Shown: in pieces, positions 31,344 to 45,900 of the stretch
How positions within the stretch are numbered: the first letter of the stretch is position 1
Layout of the letters: every line of letters begins with the position of its first letter
NCBI GenBank assembly: GCA_029339505.1
Contig: JAQISU010000094.1
Location: forward strand, 1,682,001 to 1,746,000
Reading direction: 5' to 3'
DNA: 64,000 nucleotides
DNA from: Unio delphinus
Taxonomy: Eukaryota > Mollusca > Bivalvia > Unionida > Unionidae
Program-made: the position numbers and the translations under genes
The notes under the pieces: model-generated
What the model saw: only the letters and a program-made list of their open reading frames with translations
Database searches by the model: none
What the model was told of the DNA's origin: nothing

Positions 31344-31942
31344 GTACATTTCATTCATACTGGAAAATTTACATGATATAATTTCCGATAAGAAACAAAC
31401 ACAAAACCAGCAAAAAGCTTATCACATTACAAATTATAATCTGGTCAAAGACAAAAGACACCATGCATGCGAGTCGTCTATACACAAATATTTTAATTTG
31501 GCTTTTTTGATAGGTATAATATTGACATGGAATCAAGGCCACATATAATATTAACAGTTTAATGCATACTAGTTTTGTCCATCAATTAGGTAAATGGAAC
31601 GATCACACATTTAGTCCATCAATTGAAATGACAAAGAAATGCCATAAAGAAACTATTTCGACTGGAAATAAACTTAAACGTTTAAGGAAAAGTAATATTT
31701 GTTAACAATTTGACTCTAATTATTTTGCAAGTATTTATGTACCTCCACAACATTGTATCGTTTCTAATAATAATTTGAAAATGTTAGCTCTAAATGACAA
31801 CAATTGTAATGTTTATTGAGCTAATTTAAGTGGCACGTTTCGTGCTAATTAGTATCATAACAACATTTGCTCGTCATCATTACTGGCAAAATGTTATTTT
31901 GTCATCTGTTTCGCATAATAACGGAAATTAAACATTTTTCAG
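31344..31942. other. Intron
   Basis: Non-coding, AT-rich. Nothing recognised. Confidence 0.6.
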
Positions 31943-32079
31943 TAGCTACAACGGAAAATACACTCTTGCCCCCGGAAGGTTTCACACCACTGTTAACTTG
32001 GAAAATTGTAAACGAGGAAATAGCGTGGGATGTTGTGCTTTTAATGGGTGGCGGATTCGCTATGTCGGACGGATGCACT
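31943..32079 (+). CDS. SLC13A-like: SLC13-family transporter, visible exon 8
   Basis: The acceptor is tttcag|tag and the donor cact|gtaggt. It encodes LLTWKIVNEEIAWDVVLLMG and GGGFAMSDGCT, the conserved W-x-V-LL-x-GGGFA segment before the second substrate-binding repeat. Confidence 0.9.
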
Positions 32080-32556
32080 GTAGGTAGACACACAAACACA
32101 CACGCAAATAAATACATATATGCATACATAAATATATTAAAAATGTTAAGATACCCGAGAATAAAGTTTGACAGTACTGATAAAGACGTGATTTACTTTT
32201 TAGGGGTAGAGAAAGTAATACATTTTTATCATCAAGAACTTATAAGATAATCACAAGTCAAACTTATGTAATATTATGGTAATCAAATTACGATATATCT
32301 AATAGATATTATCATATAATACACTGAAATTTGGAGAGTATGAAAACATATGAATGAGTTTCAAATTTGCAAATGATGAAAATAATGAGATCGAGGACAA
32401 TTTATCCTTTCTTTTAAAATGACTTTATCATATCGACTTTGCGTCTTTTTCTGAAAGCATTTGTTTGGCGGCCGTGATAACGGTAACAAAAACGTGATCA
32501 AATTCTTCTATATTATGTTATGTGCAACTGATCCTTGCCACTTTTTTCTATTACAG
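32080..32556. other. Intron
   Basis: Non-coding, with short CA-rich sequence after the donor. Nothing else recognised. Confidence 0.6.
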
Positions 32557-32718
32557 AAATCCGGGTTATCCGATTGGATTGGTATCAAACTTGAAGTGCT
32601 AGGGACATTGTCTCCTTGGGTTATCTCTCTTATTCTAGCGTTCGTAGTCTCCGCGGTCACCAATATTACCAGCAATTCAGCAACAGCAACTATATTCCTG
32701 CCAATCGCGGCCGATCTG
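32557..32718 (+). CDS. SLC13A-like: SLC13-family transporter, visible exon 9
   Basis: The acceptor is attacag|aaa and the donor tctg|gtttgt, both phase 0. It encodes SGLSDWIGIKLEVLG and VVSAVTNITSNSATATIFLP, the second S-N-T/A-type motif that binds Na+ and substrate. Confidence 0.92.
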
Positions 32719-33294
32719 GTTTGTACATTAATTAGTAGAGCACAAATATAACATTCTCAATTTCTCTTTGAGACAGTTGAGATCGATATATTTGTCTTAT
32801 TAAGGCGGTCTATCTCACAAAATGGTAATTGTATTGGTCACGAAGAACTACGACAATACATAATGACATGTATTTTTGCAAAATGTTTCACAATGGTAAT
32901 TATCGTCATTTTCATATGCCTATTCACCAGATTCAAATTAATTTAAAATACATATTGCATAATGAACACATAACTGTCGAGGGAGACTTTTCTACCCTAA
33001 TTGTTAAGAATAATACTTCTAACTAATTTACATATTTTCAACCCAAACATTCTCTCAAGCCTACACATATTTGCAAATATCGTTAGAAAGATGTATCGCG
33101 GACAATCGATATCCGAACCCATATTTTGTGAATATTAACTCTGACATTTACACTAATCGTTCGGTCCTCACACATGGTTTTGTTAAACAGTCCACTTTGG
33201 TAGGCACGTTTTCATGACTTTTCAGCAGCAACGACCATGTTTCATCTCAGAGCAAAAGACCACCACAATGGATTGTTCTTAAAATGGTAGATCC

Positions 33295-33400
33295 TAAAGC
33301 TGATGTTAAATGTAATGGGACTCGAACCCGATATCTAGCCAGTCGGTCCACTACCCAAGTTATCATACCAGATGACCTAAATGGGGACTTGTGACAGATA
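33295..33400 (-). repeat. tRNA-like repeat fragment
   Basis: Read on the - strand it has ggtcatctggtatgataac and, later, gggttcgagtcccatt, resembling a tRNA B box with opposed arms. It is likely a tRNA-derived SINE head or tRNA pseudogene. I could not confirm a full cloverleaf. Confidence 0.4.
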
Positions 33401-33861
33401 TTGTGAAAGCTCTTTCCTAATAAAGATTTAAGCACTTAGCGAGTATCATTGTTTCAAAAAGAGAGAAGCTGTTTGATATCAAAGCATTGTGGTGTGCGGA
33501 TGAGATTAGTAGTTAAAGGAGGGAATTGATCCTCAATGGGAAATCAAGTCAAAAAGGTCTTGCGGCAATTTAGACTCATTATGTATAGCCTCAATGGGAA
33601 ATCCAGTCAAAATGTTTGTTTGGCGATTGAGACTAAAGATTTAATAGGGTCTGTTGGAATGATCACGTCCCTGATCTTGCTATTGGGAACAATGTATCAA
33701 GGAGCTGACCGAGATCGGACCAAACAGCAAACTGTGACAGCGTGTAAGTTAGCTTGTTCAGTGAGTATCGGGTGGCGGGTAAGTTCAGCTGTTTCATAAA
33801 CAATACGAAAACAACGCTTTGCGGTGTCGGTAAACAAACAAACAAACCAACAACCAAAGAT

Positions 33862-33959
<98 letters not shown>

Positions 33960-34253
33960 TAAAGAATAAAGATTTTTCAAGGCGTTGATCATTGTGTTTC
34001 CTCTTCTTTTCTAATCTCTTTGTTTACTTCACCATCTTCTCAGTTTTGTCATTGTTGCTGTCTTCTGCTATTTTGTCTTTCCATCCTTTACCCCCTCCTC
34101 CTTTTCCTGCTTCTCCTCTATGTCTTTTTTAACTTCTCATTTTGATCTTCCTTCTCTATATTTTGATTCTTCTTTCATCTTCATTGTCTTCCATTTCATC
34201 TTTGTTTTTCTTTAAGTACCACTCTTAATATTTGCTTCGCCTTTCTAATGTTG

Positions 34254-34385
34254 TTAATTTCCATTCTCAGTCTGTGATGTATACCCATTACCATTATCAA
34301 CTTTCACTAACATTTCATCCACTATTCCAATATTGTCCAATACTTTGTGCAAACTCTCCATTTTCTTCATTATATTACTTGCCAT
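34254..34385 (-). CDS. Small frame behind the relic promoter
   Basis: The 43-residue frame starts 47 bp from the relic promoter's TATA-like sequence, the same spacing as in the three accessory genes of element 2. It begins MASNIMKKMESLHKVLDNIG and stops at 34254; Lys/Glu-rich sequence with stops continues beyond. I read it as the decayed start of an accessory gene of the element 2 type. Confidence 0.4.
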   Translation of the reverse strand: MASNIMKKMESLHKVLDNIGIVDEMLVKVDNGNGYTSQTENGN

Positions 34386-34431
34386 TTTTTGTGGTTATTT
34401 AAGGCTGAATGGCGCAAATTATGAACGCTTG

Positions 34432-34475
34432 ACTTTATTTACTTCAAGCGCAAACGACGTGAAGGTAAACAGAAC
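34432..34475 (-). promoter_or_regulatory. Relic copy of the element 2 accessory promoter
   Basis: On the + strand it reads actttatttacttcaagcgc, then aaacgacgtgaaggtaaaca. It aligns with the element 2 modules, which read tttatatatatagttcaagc and gcggacgtgatggaaaacac. The TATA-like part is degraded. Confidence 0.6.
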
Positions 34476-34509
34476 TTACACTTTTCACTAATTATTTACT
34501 ATCATCACA

Positions 34510-35650
34510 ATGGAGAAGAGAAAAAAAAATATTATATACTATCCACAAACATCAAATATACTATCAACACAGAAGGGAGGGAAAACAATATGCTACCCAC
34601 ACAAACGTACGCGAACTCATACAAGCATACGCTCTACTATCCGCACAAACCCATCCAACACCAAAATGGATGTAACTAAAAGTAACACTAAAATGACGAC
34701 ATTTTCCCAGAATTTAAAGGACACTAAACATACGCCCGAATATTATGTCTGTGACGTTCCTGATTAAAAACCCTAGTATATATGTATAGTTACAACCTGT
34801 GGAGAAACCCCTGTCTATATTTATAGTCTCAAAATTTCCAGCTCCAATGACGTCACTATACTGAACACTAGGGGAATAATGACAACAGTCTTGCACGTGG
34901 CTGACCTGAATACGCGCTATTGAAGTTGGGCAGGTGAAATGAATTTGATATAGATAAAGGGTCAAACAACAACCAATACATACATGCGCACAAACATACT
35001 CGCGCACACACACACAAACACACACGCACGCACCTCACAGAGGGAACAAGAAAAAACAGACCCCTAAAATACTATCCACAAAGATGTTAATTGTTAAAGA
35101 GCCAATATCTACTATCAAAAATACCCCAATTTATAATATCCACACAAATGTACGCGCACTCGTAAACACACTAATATCCACACTTACACACGCATAATAT
35201 ACACTGGGAAGAAAATAAACCACAAACCCTAATTATACTATCCACAAACAGGAAGGAGAAAAACACAAACACCAAATATACTATCCACATACGGGATATA
35301 ACGAAAAACAAACCCAAACTATACTATTCACGCATGGTAATGTGCTAAAAACAAATCTAAATAGGCTATCCACACACGGGAAGGATGAGAAAAATCAAAC
35401 ACAAAATCTACCATCTACACACGGGAAGGAGAACATAAAAACCCACCAAATATACTATTACCCACGGGAAGGAGAAAACAAACCAAAAAATACACTATCC
35501 ACACACGGTAAAGAGGAAAACCAAACACCAAATCTAATATCCACACACGGGAAGGAGTGAAAATAAACAACAAAATCTAACATCCACACAAGGGAAAGTG
35601 TACAAATCCCAAACAAAACACTATCCACGCATAGGAAAGAGAAGAAGAAA
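34510..35650. repeat. Irregular tandem repeat array
   Basis: Multiple divergent units carry ctatccacacacgggaagga plus aaaacaaacc. They resemble the 68-bp units of 50250-50765 but are more eroded. Reading frames across them are repetitive and not credible as genes. Confidence 0.75.
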
Positions 35651-36116
35651 AGAAACAAATATCAACACAAACGTACGCGCATGCATACAAACACACACAC
35701 ATATTTACACTATCTACTATCAACACAGAAGAGGTAGAACATCAAGACTGAGAAGATGGTGGATGAAAAGAAGTGATTAGAAAAGAAGAAACCCTAAGAA
35801 CGTTTTGAGGGCCACTCTTAGAATCTCAATCACCCTCTTCACCAACTGAGATTCATGACAACTATAATTGTTTTCGGGTACATAAATATATGGGGTCGTT
35901 AAGCTAACTGTCAAGCATCCAGTATAGTGGTAGGTACAGCTCTATTACACGTAGTATTCACCTTGTGTTGATGAATCAGTGATAATAAATTTCATATGTT
36001 AGCCCCAATATTTGCACACTCTATGAATTTAAACTTGTCTGTACATTTTCTCTGTTTCTGTCTCCTCGTCTCTCTATCTCAAACAAATATACACACAGAC
36101 ACAACCTAAATGCAGA

Positions 36117-36187
<71 letters not shown>

Positions 36188-36489
36188 GGGGTATTTATGT
36201 ATGTATGTGTATGTATGTATGTATGTGTATACACGGACACCAAACTTTCCCATCTATGTAACTTGGTTAAAATAACGATAGTGTCTCTCTATCTCAAACA
36301 AACATACAGACAGACACAACATAAATGCAGACTGATATACATATATATGTGTGTGTGTGGGTGTCGGTGCGTGGGTGTGTATGTGTATTTATGTATGTAT
36401 GTTTGTGTTCGTATGTATGTATACACGAACACTAAACTTTCCCATCGATGTAACGTAGTTCAAATAACGATAGTGTTATTGTTTTTCAG

Positions 36490-36627
36490 GCTCTTCGTCT
36501 TCAGATAAATCCGATGTACCTTATGATACCAGTCGCTGTCTCAGCCTCGTTTGCATACCTACTTCCGGTTGGGACTCCCCCTAATGCTATTGTGTTCTCC
36601 AGCGGATACCTTCAAACCAGAGACATG
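36490..36627 (+). CDS. SLC13A-like: SLC13-family transporter, visible exon 10
   Basis: The acceptor is ttttcag|gct and the donor acatg|gtaaat, both phase 0. It encodes AYLLPVGTPPNAIVFSSGYL, the C-terminal T-P-P-N-A family signature. Confidence 0.92.
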
Positions 36628-39112
<2,485 letters not shown>

Positions 39113-39298
39113 TTGAAAATAGGTATCGTTGTGAACGCTCTGGCTGTGCTGATCCTTGTGTTCCTGAGTTGCACATTAGCCGTGGCAGCATACGGCCTCG
39201 ATAGATTTCCGCTGGCTTTCCAGGGACAAACCACCACTACGCTGAATATGACCACTAGTGTGCTTAATATTTCTCTCAGTAATTTTACTGGAAGATAA
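39113..39298 (+). CDS. SLC13A-like: SLC13-family transporter, terminal exon
   Basis: The acceptor is tactttcag|ttg. It encodes the last transmembrane helix ([20 protein letters not shown]) and a short extracellular tail with three N-x-T/S sites (NMT, NIS, NFT), ending with TAA at 39296-39298. Extracellular N-glycosylation near the C-terminus is usual for SLC13 proteins. Confidence 0.9.
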   Translation: MKIGIVVNALAVLILVFLSCTLAVAAYGLDRFPLAFQGQTTTTLNMTTSVLNISLSNFTGR

Positions 39299-40600
39299 CA
39301 TATCCATGCAGTTGGGAAGTTTATAGCAACAGAATTCAACACTGTTTATCATTTCCATATGGATGACATCGGTCTTCAGATATTACGAAAATTGTACTTT
39401 TAAAAATATATATAGAAGAGTATCCAAGAGTATTGTAACTTAGTACATTTGTATTCAGCGATGAAAATATTCATGAGTACCCAGAGCATGTGCTCATATA
39501 GCAAGCGAACATAATGTTAGATTAGAATCGAATGAAGAATTACTTCAGAATAAGTGAGCATATACGATCTTCATTATCTTGGTTTAATTGCGAATTATTC
39601 CTTGTGAATGTTGCAGTATTGACGATGGAAACTGGTAACCTTCACTGAACTTTTGACTGGTTTCTTGTTGCTTCTTCCAAAACGTCCTTCTCTTTGGTGG
39701 CAACAACAACATGTCTTAAAGAAAGCCTGCATATTGTGCACTGTCATAGGCAGAGATTCTGTCCGAATCCGTGTTATTCAGTTCGAATTGTAGCAGTTGG
39801 TAACACAAAACTAATTTAAATCCAATAGATCGTAATGGTACTGACAATGGCTGGAAGCATCAAGTTATTAGCTGACGGAAGGCAAAGCGGTCCTATTTAT
39901 AAAATGTGGTAGAGATTCTGTCTTATGGATGTGTGTCCATGAATAGAAGTAATAACTTTCATTTTGATTACATATACGATCGAAGACGTAAGTAATAGTA
40001 CACGCTCTAAATATGTGGAGCATGCTGACACGTTGCTCTTCCGGATGGCATCTGTGTTAAATCGACGTCATGGTTCGCTATTTCAAACGTGTGTTCTTGA
40101 ACAAGCGTTACTAAACATAACCACACAGCAATCATGCAGTTTGAATATCCCGTTTAACGAAAGAAAAGATTGATCAGTGATCCATATTTATGGAAGAATA
40201 CAAATTAACAAGTCTTCAAAGGAGGTTTAATGACCAAAATGTCCTAGCGGATAGATCAATATGCACTTTAATTTGTTTAGCATGTTTCAAAGTACATCGT
40301 TATCTGAAGTTGTTACTTTGACATAATCAAGTGACAGTGACGTTTTCTTATCTTTCTAACACTCCACAAAAATGACATTTTGGTTACTTTTTCAGCATGT
40401 ATGATTTTAGTGAGGCTATGATCTGATTTGTTTCTTGAAATTGTTTTGTCAAAGGCATTTATTTCGTCCAAAATAACACTATTAAATACTAATGGCAACA
40501 AACATTGAAGGACGCTGCTTTTTTATTATATTGCGTTATTGTTTATCTTACTACTTTGACGAATGAGCAAAACACTGACATGTGGGAGCAATAAAATATA
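39299..40600 (+). other. Probable 3' UTR of the SLC13 gene
   Basis: No coding sequence is seen. A polyadenylation hexamer AATAAA lies at 40590-40595. Whether the transcript runs that far is not shown by the sequence. Confidence 0.4.
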
Positions 40601-41822
40601 TTTTTACGTTACTCATATATCGTTTTCATTTCTGTTGCTGTCTGCTTTGTGCTAACGGGATAAATCACCAGTTGTTGGTTACAGACATGAGATTGTAACT
40701 ACAGACAAAACAAAACACTGAATTCGACATAATTAATCAAACATCGTAATGGTGATTGCAAAATATGTGGTCTCTTTTACTTCATGTCTTAACTATAATA
40801 TTTGCTAACTGACACTTCATTGGCATAACATTTCCAGACGTGATATTATCAATTCCTTTCCTATACGATTCATATCATTTTAGAAGGATATAGCTATACA
40901 TTTTCTTTCAAATATTTATCACAAAGTAATGTCTGAAATGCTTAGAATACATGAGTCATTTTACAGTCAAGACAAATGACTGCAAACAAGTATCTTCTGA
41001 ATTAATCAAAGAAAAATCATCTATCTATTGAAAACAAATAATTTGAAGCAAATAATTACCAGCTCATATCAAAGTACAAAAACTGTATGAGACTGATATA
41101 ATTATATTTTGCTTTCGAAACTAGCTCTGTTCTATCGTAGTAGAATATATCTCTAGCTTTATGTCCCATGCCTCTAAAATCTTACTAACCCATTCATTGA
41201 ACAATTATTAAACTAGAAAATAATTTATATTTTTCTTCGAAAATAATACTGCTGTCTACCAAACTACGACTAGCCAATTTTGCCAGTGAAAATACTGAAA
41301 ACATTGAATTTCTTCTGGGAAAATTCACACCCTTTTTTTGTCTTAGTTAATCAGGATTAATTTTATCAAAGTGTCAAAAATTAACTTAACAGTAAAACCT
41401 CACATTTCCGCGCATTTTAGTAATAGTTCCTGTAAGGTCTCATCGCAAGACAGCTATTTCAAATGATACAAAGTTGTAACTGCATTAATTCAACACCGTT
41501 ATCTTTCCTGTATTTAAATTCTCAAATTCACCTCGACAATCAATTTATCGGTTCATTATCGAATGTACCCAAATTAAAAATTAATCACACCCGGAGCCTT
41601 GGACTGTAAACCCATCGCAGTCTAGCTATTTAACAAGGTAGCAAGACCCTTTCGTCTATTTGATGTGGTAAGTGACACATTGATCCTGCAATATTCAATC
41701 AGTTATGCGGCCATAATATGTTTTAAAAAAATCACACTCTACAAAACTAGTTTTGTTGTTCTCGTAGAAGTTCGACTCTCTAGACAAATAAGCTGTAATA
41801 GAAGTACAATGATCTGGGCATA

Positions 41823-42040
41823 CAGTGACATTTATACTATCGTGTTCAGCGATGCTTTATGGTTCTGGGGAGAATACTGTCTAGATATGACCTCTTTAAA
41901 GAATGTATTAAACCTTGACCTTAATTACCTTCAGTGACATTTATACTATCGTGTTCAGCGATGCTTTATGGTTCTGGGGAGAATACTGTCTAGATATGAC
42001 CTCTTTAAAGAATGTATTAAACCTTGATCTTAATTACCTT
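41823..42040 (+). repeat. 109-bp tandem duplication
   Basis: The unit starting cagtgacatttatactatcg occurs at 41823 and 41932 with one visible difference (ccttgacc vs ccttgatc). It is a young local duplication. Confidence 0.9.
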
Positions 42041-42662
42041 CATTTTAAAGAACTATTCACACCTGGAATATTTGATACGCCTTTGTTTCCTGTATATCAA
42101 GCTATGGTATAGTTATTGTGCACGATGTTATAACTTTTGTTACGACTCCATGATTTAAAACAAAGTAGTTAAAAGTGTGAAAAACCAAGTTCTTTTAATT
42201 CAGTTCATAATTTCATATAGCTTGATAGACTAGCAGTCTTAGTATATGACAATCATATAATCCAAAATGTATTTCAGTGAATTTACGGTACATACAAAAT
42301 AATGACTTAATCCAGAAATGTATGAGGAACGTGTAATTCAATTCCTATGAGTAATGGAAGTAATTCAAGTCTATACAATTATAAAAGCTAAATAATTGCA
42401 ATAATACAGATCTTAAATGTAGCAATAACAAGGCGAATCTGGTGGGAGTGCAAATATGTACCCCACAAGTGTGACGTGGTTGGGGTCAGCAATGGCCAGT
42501 ACATTTTTCCTGTTGATCGTAGATCTCCAGATTAAATTACTTGGAGAGCCATGTGAATTCTAGAATTTTGTTTCATATCTAGGAATTTGCTTGGAGGTAT
42601 TTCCATTTATGACCATCTGTAGAAAAGCGCGGAAGAATTACTTGGAAAGTCTTCTGAATTTC

Positions 42663-42925
42663 AGGGGCCCCGAGTGACCGAATGGTCTATAGAGCTCTCC
42701 ATTACGGACCACTGCCATCTCACCTCTGTCTGCGTGTGTTCGAGTCTATGATTCGGCAAATGTAGTTATGTGAAAAAGCTTGTCAGTAGCTTCTCGTGGG
42801 TCGGTGGTTCTTTCCGGGGGTTGTCCGGTTTCTTCCTTCACCAATTAATACTGACCGCCATGTATAGCCTATATTGTGATGAAAAATGGCGTTAAACCAT
42901 AAAAAACAAACAAACAAACAGACTT
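42663..42925 (+). repeat. tRNA-derived SINE with conserved central domain and (CAAA)n tail
   Basis: The head (ccccgagtgaccgaatggtc) resembles a tRNA A box and gtgttcgagtctatgattcg a B box. The centre (gggtcggtggttctttccgg) resembles the conserved domain found in SINEs of molluscs and other animals. The tail is aaaaacaaacaaacaaac. It is the best clue to the host group. Confidence 0.8.
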
Positions 42926-45900
42926 CTGAATTTCGTTTCATATTTATTATGTGTCCATGACCATGAAAGGAAAACACCTCCCGCTCTTCATGGTTAAAAT
43001 TGACAGTAAAAGTAATGAGCACAAAACATAGAAACAAAAATAGAAATACGTAGAAGCCAGAAATACACACAAAAGCCTCATGAATGGTACCCAATTAACT
43101 AATTCCATAGATTTGCAAGTAAACTGGTAAAAAGACAAGAAAACCCATGGAACGGCAAATAAACTGACAAAAATAGAAGGGATCCCACGGAACGGCACAA
43201 TAAACTGGCCAAAAGAATAAGCCTCATTGAAGGGTTCCCATTGAATGACACCATAGAAAGACAGAAATACTCATCTTTTACTGTCTATTTTTGCTACTTA
43301 TGTTACGTATCTGTAATTAAATATAAATTTTTAAAATGTATTGTTTGTTTGTCGGTTAGTTTATTTTAATTACATATGATAAACCATATGTACCTTCTTC
43401 ATATGATTTGGATTTTTTTTTCTCCGAAATCAGTTTGACCTGACTCTTTTTATAAACATCTAATGCTGACCTAGATCCCGACCTTAATTCAAAATTAGTA
43501 ACAGTCAAGTAAACAATTGTTCTTATTTTATTCTCAGGATCAAACGATTGGTTTTTGTCAAGGTCATATTGAATTACCTGATGTAAACATGATCACGTGA
43601 CACTCTATGCCACAATCCATGTGTTCATCGTAATTGCGCAGAAGGTAGATTTAATAGGGATGTCTAGCGAGAGATTTTACAGTTTGGGATTAACGGCACT
43701 TGATATCACGTCGTTCATCCATTGCGTCTAGTTGAGCTTTATTTTAATCTTTGTCAGATTTTTGGGATTTTTTAAGATTATTTCGTTTTACTGGAAATAT
43801 TTGAGTGCTCATACATAATTCTTGGACAAAGACGTTTCTTAAAATGTTATTCGAATTTCAAACACCGGAGTGTTATGTCTTGTGATTCTACAAGGAACTG
43901 TAGACATCAGTACTCTAAATGTTACATCATACGGTATCGCCCTCCATCTTGGGTTTTCGTCGGGACTCGAACTTGAATTCAACAGAACATTTCATTACAA
44001 GGACTCTACATTTTAGTTTATTTCGCGGATTATTCTTGGATTATCTTTGGATTTGATTCTAAAAACCATAAATTCTTTGCTTTTTTATTTTACATTTGTT
44101 TACCATGTTAATTAAATATTTGTTAAATGTTTCAAAGATTTTTTTTCTCTCTTTCTATGTTACTCTTTTTAGAGCCTAAACACGTAACACTTAAAATAAC
44201 ATGTAAGAGTGTGCTAACGTATGAATCACTTATATTATTCTTTTAGTATATAATGATTCACAAAAGTATTAATGCAATCATTCTAGCGATTCAAAATTTA
44301 CAAGAGTGTATTGTTTGCAATCTCGATACTAGTAATCGCGACCAGCAATTCGTTCCACTCACATTTGCGATAGAGAAATTGAAGTCTACTTCTGTTAACA
44401 CAATATCATTCATATACTGGTCCTAGTCGCTTGCTGAAAAAAGAAAACAACTTTCTCCTCCAGCACAAAGATGCGTTCATATGAAAATACTGGACCACTT
44501 ATAAGTCTTGTTTTTCACTCTAGTTATATCTACTTGAAAACGTGTCTTTCTTCAACATGTCACATGATGGTAATTTATGCTTCACATAACCAGCGCGATA
44601 GCGACTGGCGTAGTGGACGAGTAAAAAGAACCACTTTGTCTTTAGTTTACTTTAGTACTCACTATATCCTTACATCCGTTATTAACAATGGGTTTGTTTA
44701 TATGACCGATCAAAGGTTATGTTATCCTGTAGGAACAGCTTATATTTATGTTGAGTCAAAGAGTGCCGTAGCCGTTGTCGAATATACTGGACTTTTCATT
44801 CAAGATAACAGTAACTCTTGCTGGACTGTGATACGTAGATGAATCGTCTCTACCTCGCACTCAACTAGGTAGCTCTCACAATCGTCGCTGCTCATGCTAA
44901 ATACTTTTTTAAAACTCTCATGATGCAGTTTCCTATTTATTTAAGTTCTTACAGTTAAACAATACAGATTTTTCTTTCCTAAAACATTTTCAAATGTTTG
45001 AAATGTTTAGTCATGTCACAAATATTCGATCATGTGCTCCAATTTGGTTAACCTATAATCTGATATAAATGAATATAAGCTTTAATGCCCTGTCGAAAGG
45101 ATCAGACATGACTTGCTATGTCAATATTGTCTTTTTTAATTGCAACCATATATATGTCCTCTGTAAATCTCACTAGTTTAAGAACTAGAGTAAGGGCCCT
45201 TGAAATTGTACATGTGACTCGATAAGCAATTCGGCTGTTTTCATAACCTGATATGTTTCAGCTACCATCTTGGCAGGTATTATGGATGAATTCCCTACTA
45301 AGCTGTATCAGTTGGCCTCCTGATTTGGTTTGTAAAGGATTCATTTGATTCTCAATGACGCTGCCTTAAAAAAGGCACTATTTTGCCGGAGAGTGAGGTT
45401 ATTTCTCAATACCTAAACCTTCGTATAAAGTGGTATGCGAACAGACGATATATGTTCCTCACACCTTTATGAAGTTTTCATTGATATTTCCTTAATTGTC
45501 TTATAGTCTTTGATTCAATCTGCGTTTCCATATTCCTGCTGTAGATACTTTCCTGCATAGTTTTTCAATTGAGTAAGAAATATAGTGATTTGAACTGCAC
45601 GATCGAAACTACGGATCATCATCTGATATCCACAGAGCCTGTGTTATGTAGGTGTATTCTCGTTAAACTCCCATTTGTTATGTGAATATATGCAGCCCCT
45701 TATGAGGATCATACAATATTTTGGTGCTTCATCGTATCATTTTCGAATCTCAAAACACAAAAATTCCCGATAAGATGAAATGGTTATAAATTATTCTGTC
45801 TCTCAATATAACTGTGCTTGCTGTAAGGCAAGTTTATAATATCACTACTCTTTCAAAATATCAATTTGATTTTTTTAAAACCACTTCTGATTCAATAGCT

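Larger units (their letters stand above)
33530..35830. mobile_element. Relic of a unit related to the left end of element 2
   Basis: The order of parts mirrors 48.78-50.77 kb. First come flanking repeats with agcctcaatgggaaatccag (33590-33609; near-identical at 48783-48802). Then a - strand small frame (34254-34385), the shared promoter module (34432-34475), and an irregular repeat array (34510-35650) with tatccacacacgggaaggag units like the 68-bp array of element 2. At 35745-35820 a + strand segment repeats, inverted, the sequence at about 33994-34052 and ends in a decayed histone-type stem-loop (ttttgagggccactc). I infer a dead copy or fragment of the same accessory unit. Confidence 0.6.
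32719..36489. other. Intron with relic of an element-2-like unit
   Basis: The intron contains a tRNA-like repeat (33295-33400), (AT)n at 33870-33957, the relic at about 33530-35830, and (AT)n at 36120-36185 with TATG- and TG-rich sequence after it. No SLC13 exon lies in between: the flanking exons join in phase 0. Confidence 0.7.

Noticed and set aside
35342..35660. Repetitive frames in the intron array (STHGKE-type repeats and their antisense)
   Set aside because: They are translations of a tandem non-coding repeat without a conserved start or end.
42783..43198. Frames of 103 and 83 codons on the - strand
   Set aside because: They overlap the SINE and its flank, and show no domain.
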